From the NCBI GenBank assembly GCA_037039925.1, contig JAXRKP010000064.1, positions 156,001 through 220,000 on the forward strand: a DNA stretch of 64,000 bases, given 5' to 3'. The notes beneath the pieces are model-generated. The model saw only the letters and a list, made by a program, of their open reading frames with translations. It was not told where the DNA came from and made no database searches. This DNA is from Doris montereyensis. Lineage: Eukaryota; Mollusca; Gastropoda; Nudibranchia; Dorididae. Positions 12,144-49,000 of the stretch are shown here, piece after piece. The translations under genes were made by a program, and so were the position numbers. How positions within the stretch are numbered: position 1 is the stretch's first letter; every line of letters begins with the position of its first letter.

Positions 12144-13045
12144 CTTCCATCTCTCTTTGTGATCTCTCTTTCTTTGTGTGTGTTTTCTTCCATCCTCTCT
12201 CTCTTTCTTCTCTGTGTGTGTTTTCTTCTATTCTCTCTTTCTCCCTCTCTCTTTCTCTGTGTGTGTTTCTTCCATCCTCTCTCTCTCTCTCCCACTCCCT
12301 CTCTTTCTCTGAGAAGGGGGGGTGGAGGTGAGGGAGGGAGAGAGAATGGAAGAAAACACACAGAGAAAGAGAGAGAGAGAGAGAGGTGATGGAAGGGAAA
12401 CACACGGGGATGGAGAGAGAGAGAGGGAGGGAGGGAGGAGAGAGAGAGAATGGAAGAAAACACACACAGAGAAAGAGAGAGGGAAAAAGAAAGAGAGAGG
12501 ATAGAAGAAACAGGTGACAGAGAAAGAGAGAGGGATGGAAGAGAGAGAGAGAAGAAAAACAGACACAGAGAAGAAAGAGAGCGATGGAAGAAAACAGAGG
12601 GAGAGAGAGAGGTGAGGAAAAAAACCGACAGAAAATAAGATCCGATAACTGGAAAACACACAGCGATAGAGAGACAGGTGGGGGAGGGAGGGAGGGAGAA
12701 TGGAAGAAAAGACAGAGAAAGAGAGAGGGAGAAAGAGAGAGAGAGGATGGAAGAAAACACACACACAGAAAGAGGGAGAAAGAGAGAGAGATGGAAGAAA
12801 AACACACACAGAGAAAGAGAGAGGGAGAAAGAGTGGAATGGAAGAAACACACACAAAGAAAGAGAGGGGGAGAAAGAGAGAATGGAAGAAAAGACAGAGA
12901 GAGAGAGTGAGGGAAAAAAAAACGGCTGAAAATAAGATCCGATAACTGCGAGAATCTCATCTCTAGGGCGAGATCCGGTGAGTGGAAAAACCAGCTGAAA
13001 ATAAGATCAGATTTTATTTTACTGTGAAAATAATCGTAAAATTAA
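11397..13045. mobile_element. 1.6-kb inverted repeat (foldback-like element) with pyrimidine/purine minisatellite arms
   Basis: The left arm begins GATTATTTTCAG (11,412) and continues through AAAATCTGATCTTATTTT, CACCGG, CTCGCCCTAGAGA and TTATCGGATCTTATTTTCAG into a CT-rich minisatellite with TTTTCTTCCATCC units. The right arm, ending at 13,036, gives the same words in the same order when reverse-complemented. The turning point is about 12,315. TAAAATTAA flanks it at 11,397-11,405 and 13,037-13,045, a possible 9-bp target duplication. A second, internal copy of the arm-end motif lies at 12,615-12,655. Long frames inside are low-complexity artefacts. Confidence 0.7.
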
Positions 13046-15522
13046 ATACATCGACATCGGGATCATTTTAAAATCAACACTACTATTAGATCTAGATAGA
13101 TTAACAGTTTGTGGTTAAAAAATTGTTTTAAACAACTATGAATGCTAACAGTAATTAGATCTAGTAATACTCAAAAATATAGCTGGGCAGTGTCAGTTAT
13201 AATTTATCATAAGTAAAAAAATAAGAAGAAGGGTGTAGATAGAAAATCTGTCCAGGGAGAACTTCCAAAATCGGGGTACTTATTTTTTTCTTCGCCAGTG
13301 ACTTAAATTTAATATAAAGTAAAGAAAATACGTATCAAACCATCTTTGCATAGGCTATTATTCTAGCCGATTTCAATGAACAGAAATCATTTTTTAGACA
13401 CAATAATCCATGGGACAGGTTTCACAAAAATGGGACCCAATGATAACTTGAACTCTTCAATTAATCTTTTTCAAAGTCTAATATGAATCTCCTTAACATT
13501 TAGTCCATGTATAGCTTTGACATCACAGATATAAAAACATAATATTGTGAAATTTGCTTTCAATTTGTGTGTTATGTGAATATTTTTTGGGTGCGAACGT
13601 CAGCAATTGAGACTGCTGTCATTTCCCTTTTTTAATAAGTCCTTTTTCATCTTAACCCTAGTAGCGATCCCCATTTTACCGAAAGTGACCTCCTGTGATG
13701 TGGGGTTGCCACAGCCGCTTGAGTGGAATAATTAGCGCTTGGCAAAGGGAAAAGCCAAGATTTTAGCTGGGGTAGAAAAAGGACTGTATAACTGTGATAA
13801 GTGATACTAGACATAAAACCATACATTTTCTGGAAAGTTGATAACACGAGGCATTAATATTTTGATATTAGACAGAGAAATACCGAGTAGAGCCTATAGC
13901 CTCCACACAGCGCCATCGTCTTTCTTTCTCACTGGTTTCACTGTCAGCAAGATAAAATTTAGGACTTTTTCACTGCTCCAACTCTACTGGATTGCCTAGC
14001 ATCAAAGCTATTGGTATGCGTTTCCCCGGCGACCTACACTTGCCTCAGGTGGGTTGGGGGACGTTCAGGAGGAGTTGCTGTTTCAGTCTTTGTAACTGTC
14101 TCCGTTCTACCTATTAGGCCTTCATATTCAACTCCGTATTTCCTCTTTACAAGTTACCGGCCTACTGCAGTACTTTTTCTTGTATCATGTTTCAGATGAA
14201 CAGGGTAAGGGATGGTTGATAGATGGTTAAAAATAAAACATGTATGTTCACATCCCCCCCCCCCCCCCCAATTTTCAATTTTCTTAAACCCATCCGTATC
14301 ATACAACGTCTCTAGATTTTGTCTTCTCTTTGGTCATGCTTGTTATTTCGCACGCACAGTTTGGACACAACGCGTTTTGGGGCAAACCCCATAATGTTGG
14401 CAAAATTTGAGCGCTGAATCCAAACTGTCCGTCTCGCGATTTAGATCCGTGAAATTTACAAATTTGTCTCTCTTGACGCATGCCCTCTTTGCCGCAGGAA
14501 ATCCATCAGCACTACTCTGAACGAAAAAAAATTTGTGCAGAAGAACAAAATCATTCTGCGTTCACCCTTGATTTCAGTCTACGTCCGAATTACGATCGTC
14601 ATTGTCACATACGAACTGCTCCTGTGCATCAATCAGTCAGTCTATCATCACTCGTCTCACTCACACATTGAACTGCTTGTGTTCTGCCCGTTGTCGTCAG
14701 TCTTCAGTCCCATCCGTTGTCACAATAGTGTCGTACGATCTCTGATTTGCCCAAATTGACCGAAACTCCTCCCACTACCTCTTTATTTTACTTTATTTAT
14801 TTATTTATCCCCACAAAAACCAAGCCCCAACTTTTTATCTCATGCCTTCAAAATAAACCCTCTTTATTATGTCCCTTGGGTGGAACCCCGACTATGAAAG
14901 TCCTTCCTAATTCTGTATTTTCTGATAATATAATATGAATCTATATATATTATTATGCCTCTAGAAATCTATATAGATCTATTCTAAGATTGAGATCTAT
15001 CATGAATTGAACCGCAATCATTTCACTCGTGTGGGGGCCTAGTACTTTAGTACTACCACTCTATCATGCATGCGGGTGCTGATCACTGACGACTTTGCTC
15101 AATACTTTTATCTATCCTTACTACAAAGTGTCATGAACCATGTGACAAATGACATCAGTATTATTAACTGTTTTACTATGACTACAATGTCAAGAGGAAA
15201 AAAGGGCCTACTTGATTATACTCCCACCTGCTGGATCATTTAGAATTTATTCGGAACGAAAGAAAAAATCTAGTTCGTTCTATACAAAGATGACAGTGAA
15301 AAGAAAATAATTTGATTCATCATGTAAGTTAGGAGAATAAAATGAGAGTTCAACCTCTGATCTGCTATGTGACCGCTTTAAGCTTGCATGTACTACATTT
15401 CTTTGTATGAGAACTCTTCTTTTTCACAAATATGTTTTTTTTCTTCTTATCAATTGCTTTTTATTTAAAAGATGTTTTTTTTTTGTGAAATTGTACAGGT
15501 TGTTTAAGTTTGGTAAATGACA
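13046..15522. other. Intergenic stretch upstream of GTF2H2
   Basis: No coding segment recognised. Poly-C occurs near 14,255 and a TTTA run near 14,785. The 3' end should contain the GTF2H2 promoter and 5' UTR, but no core promoter element can be assigned with confidence. Confidence 0.35.
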
Positions 15523-40858
<25,336 letters not shown>

Positions 40859-41689
40859 CGATAGAAGGGAGCTGCCCGAATCTGTGCGCAAGATGAATGA
40901 ACGTTTAGGACGGCCCATGGTGTGAATGAGTCATGGGTGAATGACGAAGGATTAGAAGTGAAACAATGTAATTACAGCAATTTTCCACGTATGTGTTCCA
41001 TATTTTCATATCATGCGCATGCATTTTATGTGATTGCTTTTATTAATTGGGTATCTACACCCCATAGGAAGAAGAATGAGAAACTGGTAAAGAAAGAAAG
41101 AAGAAGCTATTTGTAATGGTCTTGTGAGAAACAAGCGTTTGAAACAGATTTCGCCTTGATACTGTACAGTAGCCGCTATGTAAGTGCATTATGCATGAAA
41201 ACACTTTGCATAGACAGACACCTACATCTGCTGACCACATTTTTTAAAAACTATGCAGTGTAGTAACAGTGTGTAAAGATACAGTCAACACGCGCAAAGG
41301 TGTGGAACTTTTATAATGCGAGGGCTGACAGCAACAAATGGACATTTTCACTTTTTGTAGTTGTGAGAAAATTGAGAACTATCGACTTGTTGCATGCAAT
41401 GAGAACGGTCTTTTTTGGAGATACACACTTAATGTTACTAGATTTTCAGGTCACTAAGCACCTGATTGTGTTGGTATTAATTTAGAGTATAGAAGGCGAC
41501 AGTGTGGAAAAGACAGAGTCAAAGTCAAAGGGTCAATTTTCGCGTTATGTGAAGATATCTGTATGTTGTTGTCAGCCCTCGATATTGTGTTGTATCCATT
41601 ATTGGCTTCACCTATTGACTGGCCATGAAAAGAGAACGGCCTACCAACCCAGCTTACTACACTCCTTTCAGTTAATTTGGTTGGTAGTG
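40859..41689. other. GTF2H2 downstream sequence, probably 3' UTR and beyond
   Basis: No clear poly(A) signal close to the stop. A truncated copy of the MITE at 43,034 begins near 41,167 (CAGTAGCCGCTATGTAAGTG). Confidence 0.4.
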
Positions 41690-41930
41690 CGCTCTCTTTC
41701 ATGGAGAGGTGATGGGTGTGGACACGGAGGTAACTTGTTCGTCTCTATCGGTGCCCAGACATTTTTATCTGTCTATTCCTTTTTGTTTGTCTCGCGTTGG
41801 TTCCTGCGGGGCTTCGATATGGTCTCATGTTCTTATTCATTACTACTATATTATTACTAGTATCAGACAATCTACACAACACATGCTTCTGCTACTGCTA
41901 GTTCTTGCCGAGCTCGTCACTGTCCGTGCA
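41690..41930 (+). mobile_element. SINE, family A, diverged copy
   Basis: GTCTATTCCTTTTTGTTTGTCTCG and GGGGCTTCGATATGGTC match the body of the 27,805 copy. Confidence 0.5.
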
Positions 41931-41959
41931 TGAAACGTTTAAGTTTAACAAGTTTAAAG

Positions 41960-42150
41960 TAGACCTTAAATAGCGTTTTCTGAATAACAGTTGAAAGGAA
42001 ATGTTTACTACAGCGGATAGAGTATAGGGCAGTGAATGTATTTAGAATTTTAGCTTTTTTCATTTCTTTTACGAATAACAATTGAAGGAAATGTTTACTA
42101 CAGCGGATAGAGCAGTGAATGTGTTGAGAATTTTAATTGTTTTCATTAGT
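41960..42150. repeat. Tandem duplication, about 95 bp x 2
   Basis: GGAAATGTTTACTACAGCGGATAGAG occurs at about 41,997 and 42,083 with similar flanks. Confidence 0.8.
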
Positions 42151-42599
42151 TCAATTTGAATGATATGTTTATTACCATATGTTTTTTATCGTATGGCCAT
42201 AAGTCAGTTATGATGAATGAGAAAGAGACAGTTATGAGAAAAAATTTTAAGATCTGACTCTTTGAAATAATGTTGCAAAGTTTTTATAACGTTTTTACCT
42301 AAAGCGTGTTTGAGGAGGGAAATTAAAAACAGTGTTGCCATACATAAATGTAATTACATTATTACACGTATTTCTAGGGTGTAATCTTCTTATCGTTGTA
42401 AAAACATGTTACCTCATTTTGGATGTAAGTGTAAGTACGTTCAGACCTTGTTATACTGTCAGCTGTGCTGAGTCAGTGATAACTTGGTGATATACAGGGA
42501 ATGACGTTATCATTATAATTATAACAAATATGTCCTTACCTTACCCAGTAGTACAACAAAGGAGATAAGTCATGTTGATGTAAAGTACATGTGTGTATA

Positions 42600-42616
42600 T
42601 ATATATATATATATAT
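42600..42616. repeat. (TA)n microsatellite
   Basis: Short TA run. Similar runs are at 43,370-43,390 and 45,151-45,176. Confidence 0.85.
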
Positions 42617-42634
42617 GTATATGTTTTTTAATTT

Positions 42635-42920
42635 GTTTGATTTGATTTACCCTCATCCACAACTAAGGTAATCTTTGGGTTTTGGGTAGGATTTTAACCA
42701 CGGGATCTTTAACATGCACAGTGTTATGATCTACACACATGGCCTCCTTTTATCATCCGTCTCTGATGGAACTAGGTGTCGATCCGGGGGGAGGGGGAGG
42801 GAGGGGGTAGATTTTACTTGAAAAAATACAGAAAAGTTTTACAACCGTTGGCGAGGCTTGAATCCACGATTTTCGGGTTGAGAGGCCCACACCTTTGCCT
42901 TCAGGATTACCGTTCCCCAT
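42635..42920 (-). mobile_element. tRNA-derived SINE, family D
   Basis: CATCCACAACTAAGGTAATC, CCGTCTCTGATGGAACTAGG, GCTTGAATCCACGATTTTCGGG. Same order as the 35,190 copy. Confidence 0.65.
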
Positions 42921-43033
42921 ATATATACACATGTATGTAGATCTTCAAGAAACAGGGAAAAGTTAAGTCTGACAATACAATACAAGATGGGCCCACTGCA
43001 AATGCGAAAATTCTACTGTAGTACAATGCATTA

Positions 43034-43194
43034 CAGTAGTCGCTGGATGCACACTTTTTTAACTCACGCCTACATCTGTTGACCAAATCTTTACTATATA
43101 TGTATATAATAAAATGGTTCTCATAAAAACACAGTGTGCATATCACAAGCACGCTTTTTCCTGTGCCCAAAGTGCATTTATACAGTGGCTACTG
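43034..43194. mobile_element. MITE with CAGTAG terminal inverted repeats, TA flanks
   Basis: Left end CAGTAGTCGCTGGATGCAC. Reverse complement of the right end is CAGTAGCCACTGTATAAATG. TA lies on both sides (43,032-43,033 and 43,195-43,196). It shares TTCTCATAAAAACAC and TTTTTCCTG(T/C)GCCCAAAG with 52,131-52,305. Confidence 0.75.
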
Positions 43195-43624
43195 TAGTAT
43201 TAGTAGTAAGTAGTTAGACCTCACAACACAATACACATCTGTCTGGGTTTCATTTCTTCGGCCAAAGAATTTTAGCCTTTTGAGCTCTGACAAACCGTTC
43301 CAGCCAACTTTACTTTACCGGCAACTCTTGTCTTATGAATGCAGAACCAACACGTTATTACATGTATATAATATATATATATATATATATGTAGGATTTA
43401 AAATGATGGTGTGGAATGCTTGCATGACTGAAGATTGAAATGTTGCCACAAATTTTAGCAACACACACACCACACCTGTGTATTGTAATTATGAAAATAA
43501 AACTGTTAAATTGTTGTTTAAGAAAATACAATTTCGTATGTCAAACCCCATTTCTTTGTTTGTGTACACTTTTGTTGACAACTGTAAACGTAATGTTAAT
43601 GTATGATACACCACGTCTAGTAAT

Positions 43625-44880
43625 TGTTTGATTTGACCTTTTTACTTTTACATACATCCATAACTGAAGTAATATGTGGGTTTTTAGCAGGATTTTAAAT
43701 TTCGCCTAGACTGTCATGTGCACATGTTGTGCGTACGTCCACTAGGGGAGAATAGGTGCAGACGTTTTTGAAATATCTGCGTACGCACACCAGGGACAAT
43801 AGGTGTGCACAGTAGGAAATATCTGCATATGCACACTTTTGGAGAATAGGTGTGCAGTTTTGGAAATAGGTGTGCACACCAGGGAGAATTTGCACACTTT
43901 GGAAATATCTGCGTACGCACACCAGGGAGAATAAATGTGCACACTTTGAAAATATCTGCGTATGCACACCAGGGAGAATAAATGTGCACACTTTGGAAAT
44001 ATCTGCGTACGTACACTAGGGAGAAGAGGTGCACACTGGAAATATCTGCATACGCCAGGGAAAATAGGTGCGCACAGTTTTTGGAAATATCTGTGTGTAC
44101 ACGTACTTTGGAAATATCTGCGTACACACTAGGGGAGAATAGGTGCGCACAGTTTGGAAATAGAGAATAGGGAGAATAGGTGTACACTTTGGAAATGTGC
44201 ACAGTTTGGAGAAATACAGTTTGGAAATATCTGCGTACACACTAGGGAGAATAGGTGCACACTTTGGAAATATCTGCGCACGTACACTAGGGAGAATAGG
44301 TGTGCACAGTTTGGAAATATCTGCGTACGCACACCAGGGAGAATAGGTGTGCACACTTTGAAATATCTGCGTACGACACTAGGGAGAATAGGTGTGCACA
44401 CTTATGCACACCAGGGAGAATAGGTGTCTACAGTTTGGGAAATATCTGCGTACGCACACCAGGGAGAATAGGTGTGCACAGTTTGGAAATATCTGTGTAT
44501 GTGCACAGTTTGGAAATATCTGTGTATGCACACCAGGGAGAATAGGTGTGCACAGTTTTGAACATATCTGTGTATGCACACCAGGGAGCATAGGTGTGCA
44601 AAGTTGGGAAATATCTGCGTACGTACACTAGGGGAGAATAGGTGCGCAGTTTGGAAATATCTGCGTATGCACACCAGGGAGAAAAGGTGTGCAGTTTTGC
44701 GCAGTTTGGAAATATCTTCGTTGCACACCAGGGAGAATAGATGCGTAGTTTTTAAATATTTGCGTATACCTAAAAAACTCAAGAAAAAATGTTCAACCTA
44801 TCTGGGAACAAACCCATGACCTTTTGGTTGAGGGGGCAAACATTTTTACCTTTGGACCATGTCCCTCCCTCCCTTACCAA
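43625..44880 (-). mobile_element. SINE, family D, with an internal minisatellite expansion
   Basis: The left portion (43,625-43,715, ATCCATAACTGAAGTAAT) and right portion (44,770-44,875, GTTCAACCTATCTGGGAAC, CATGACCTTTTGGTTGAG) are the two ends of a family D SINE. The array at 43,715-44,765 lies between them. Confidence 0.65.
43715..44765. repeat. Minisatellite, unit about 46 bp, about 22 degenerate copies
   Basis: Units GTGCACAGTTTGGAAATATC, TGCGTACGCACACCAGGGAG, AATAGGT. The unit resembles the SINE segment from GTGCAGAGTGTTGTAATCTGC to GGGATAGGTGTC seen at 45,713-45,780. Confidence 0.93.
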
Positions 44881-45240
44881 TTGGGCAACTGTAGCTCTGT
44901 GACATTACGGATACTTATCTTCACATCTATACATCTATATGGTCATCAAATTAAGGTGGAAGTTTGCTTGCGCTACTACTAGATCCTACTACTTTCCTAG
45001 TTTCAAACTTTGGCTTTCCTGTTGACTCGCTATAAATTCTTTGTTCACCCTGAGAGTTGAGAATGAAAGAAAAGAAGTAGGCTCTGCCAATCACCCACAA
45101 GACATTCGATATATAGAGGCAGCTGGACTTCCTTAAGTTTTAAACAAAGAAATATATATATATCATATATATATATCACAAAAAAACACTAACACTAACA
45201 TCAAACTGCAAATTAATTGTTATCAATATATGCAATAATG

Positions 45241-45246
45241 TTTATT
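45241..45246 (-). promoter_or_regulatory. Candidate LSG1 polyadenylation signal
   Basis: AATAAA on the minus strand about 67 bases downstream of the LSG1 stop codon. Confidence 0.5.
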
Positions 45247-45312
45247 TTTAGAATTTTCTTTCATGTAGACTGCAAAGGATTCAGTAGACATCCAAATCAC
45301 GGTGGAGTCTCC

Positions 45313-45550
45313 TTAGTTTTCTTTCTTGTTGCGGTTGTTGTGTTTCTTCCAAGGCTTGCCTCCCACGGTGGCGTTGCTATTCAAAGACATCTGACTGCCC
45401 ATAGAGCTGCTTCCAGCAACGCCGTCCCTTCCACCGGCCTCAAGCCCATCACCAACGCCCTCTCCTGTCCTCCCTGACTGCTGAAGCGTGTCCACCCTCA
45501 CAAAGTTGGCGACCCCTTGGACCCCCTCTAGTCCCAGCTTTGCTTTGTCT
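45313..45550 (-). CDS. LSG1: LSG1 last exon with stop
   Basis: Acceptor TTTCAG, stop at 45,313-45,315. Encodes DKAKLGLEGVQGVANFVRV and ends GGKPWKKHNNRNKKEN, the conserved basic tail. Its phase with the 46,219-46,266 exon differs by one base, probably another indel or a slightly different acceptor. Confidence 0.9.
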
Positions 45551-46026
45551 CTGAAATGCACACACAACACGCACGTTATTGGGGATTTGTCAATTGTAAT
45601 AATATTTGACGGAAGTGATAAACAACAAATCCACAACAACAGCAAATACTGGACAGAAACTATTAATTTTGCCTGTACAGCCCTGTAAACAGCCCAAGGA
45701 TATCTTTAATGTGTGCAGAGTGTTGTAATCTGCACACGTGACCTCCTTTTTATCATCCATCTCCTTTGGGATAGGTGTCGATTCACCTACCTGCACCTAC
45801 AAAAAAAAACAAAAACAAAATTCGAGAAAGCTTTAACCTTCTGGGTGAGTGGCCGACACCTTGCCTCTGGACCACTGTGTTCCCAGCAGCAGACAAGAGG
45901 ATGAAAACAAACAAAATCTTCCTGACAATGAAAACAACATGATCTGCTCCACCAATTGTGGAAAAACAAAAATAGCATTGCAAAGAAAAACAATACTGGA
46001 TTACTGACGCATCAACAGTGATCTCT

Positions 46027-46061
<35 letters not shown>

Positions 46062-49000
46062 GGTGGAGCGGGAGAGAGACAGAGAACAAGAGAGAGGGAG
46101 AGGGAAAGAAAGAGAGAGAAAGAGAGAAAGAAAGAGAGAGGGGAATAACAGTAGGTAATACAATGTAGTAGTACCTTGTTAGTTTATAGATTTCACGAAC
46201 ATAAACTACAGTGCTTACCTTTTCAAAAAATTCTTTATCGATCACACTTCTAATCTGCGGTGGAGCCTGGAGTAAACAAAAGAAAACAAAAACAAAATAA
46301 CTTGGTGATCAATTTGCAAGTTAAAACACAATATTTTACTAACAAAGTTATCATAGGGCCTAATTAAATTCAACTCTAATAGCAGACTCTGACAACGAAA
46401 GCTAACTCTAACTTGCACAACGATCCACAGTCTTCCAGAAAACATTGATAATTACCTTGTGCTCAACAATGAGTATAGTATTACAGTAATTACACTACGC
46501 AAAACAATGAGAATAGTATTACAGTAATTACACTACACAAAACAATGAGAATAGTATTACAGTAATTACACTACACACAACAATGAGTATAGTATTACAG
46601 TAATTACACTACACACAACAATGAGAATAGTATCAACAGTATATTATACTACACAAAACAATGAGTATAGCATTACTCTACACTCAACAATGAGTATGGG
46701 ATTACTCTAGACTCAACAATGAGTATGGAATTACTTTATACTCAACAATGAGTATGGGATTACTCTAGACTCAATAATGAATATAACAATTACTCTAGAC
46801 TCAACAATGAGTATGGGATTACTCTAGACTCAATAATGAGTATGGCATTACTCTAGACTCAACAATGAGTATAAACAATGAGTATTACTCTAGACTCAAC
46901 AATGAGTATGGGATTACTCTAGACTCAACAATGAATATGTGGTTTACTCTAGATTCAACAATGAGTATGTGATTACTCTAGACTCAACAATGAGTATGGG
47001 ATTACTCTAGACTCAACAATGAGTATAGCATTACTCTAGACTCAACAATGAGTATGGGATTACTCTAGACTCAACAATGAGTATGTGATTACTCTAGACT
47101 CAATAATGAGTATAGGATTACTCTAGACTCAATAATGAGTATGGGATTACTCTAGACTCAACAATGAGTATAGCATTACTCTACACTCAACAATGAGTAT
47201 GTGATTACTCTAGACTCAACAATGAGTATAGTTATTAGACTCTAGACTCAACAATGAGTATAGCATTACTCTAGACTCAACAATGAGTATAGCAGTGAGT
47301 ATTACTCTAGACTCAACAATGAGTATAGCATTACTCTAGACTCAACAATGAGTAGTGAGTATGGATTACTACACTACAGTGAGTATGGGATTACTAGACT
47401 TAACAGTGAGTATGGGATTACACTCAACTGGGAGACTCAACAGTGAGATACTTGGATGCATTGACTCTAGACTCAACATTATGAGTATGGCATTACTCTA
47501 GACTCTTACATTATGAGTATATAGAGGATTACTCTAGACTCAACAGTGAGTATGGCATTACTCTGATTTGTATACTAGAGTTTCAACAGTGAGTTTCTGA
47601 CTTAAATTATGATTTGGATTACTACATTATGATTTGTATACTAGAGTTTCTGACTCATTATGATTTTTACTAGAGTTTCTGACTTACATTATGATATTTG
47701 GATGTGTACTTAAGTTTCTGACTTTCATTATTATGATTTGTATACTAGAGTTTCTGACTTACATTATGATTTGTATACTAGAGTTTCTGACTTACATTAT
47801 GATTTGTATACTAGAGTTTGGACTTACATTATGATTTTTCTAGTGTTTAGAACTGTCTTACATTATGATTTGTATACTAGAGTTTCTGACTTACATTATG
47901 ATTTGTATACTAGAGTTTCTGACTTACATTATGATTTGTATACTAGAGTTTCTGACTTACATTATGATTTGTATACTAGTGTTTCTGACTTGGACTACAT
48001 TATGATTTGTATACTAGAGTTTCTGACTTACATTATGATTTGTATACTAGAGTTTCTGACTTACATTATGATTTGTATACTAGTGTTTCTGACTTACATT
48101 ATGATTTGTATACTAGTGTTTCTGACTTACCACTTTCGAGACTGGTTTGGCTGCCTCCAATAATTCCATTCTTTCATGGTCTTGAAAGTCGGAGCCAGAT
48201 ATTCCTGATGGTGGATTGCAGTACAACAGTTTGCCCTTTGGAGAGAATGAACAAAGAAATTCAGAGTACAAATTTGAATATTAGTTTGTTCCACTGAAAT
48301 TTATCCTGCTCACCCCACCCCCTTGTGCGGTGATCTCAGGGTAAAATGAAGAGGAAACAGCATGTCTTTGTTTGTTTTTGTTCCTTTATTTCACTAGACT
48401 TTACCCCTCCCACTATAAGTTGTGATCTCAGGGTGAATTAAGAGGCAACAGCAAGATAAAAGGCACATAAAAGAGTGAAGGGAAAGAAGTAAGACCTCTA
48501 CAAACACAACCACAAATTGCCCACTAGTAAACACACAGATATCATATGACTAGAGACATTTCCCTTCGACAAGCATTCTGTGATATCACTCTACACAACA
48601 TACTGCTACCGCTTTGACGAAAACACTCATCTATCAAATCATAGCCAAACGAGAAGAGCCCTTACCTTGACAAAATCTTTCAGTATGTATCTGGAAGCTC
48701 TCGGCCCATCGGGGATTCCTCTTTGGGTCATAAAACCTCTCATGCCTTTGGGTGGGAAGATACAAAGAATGGACACGTGTTTGAAAAGGAAGAGACGAAA
48801 ATTACGCCTGACCGTAAAAGTTTCTAAAACCAAAAACAATTCTTGAAAGTGGCTACGGCTCATCGAGCAGGAGCCTAGCCTGGCTTACCTCAATCACTGC
48901 CGGGCATTTGCGATTCAGGCGATTGAGAAATGCCAGGCATTTGCGATTCGGGTGACTGACAAATGCCGGGCATTTGCGATTCAGGCAACTATGAAATTCC

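Noticed and set aside
11429..12960. Ser/Leu-rich and Arg/Glu-rich ORFs up to 394 residues
   Set aside because: Low-complexity translations of CT/GA repeats in the foldback element; no domain.
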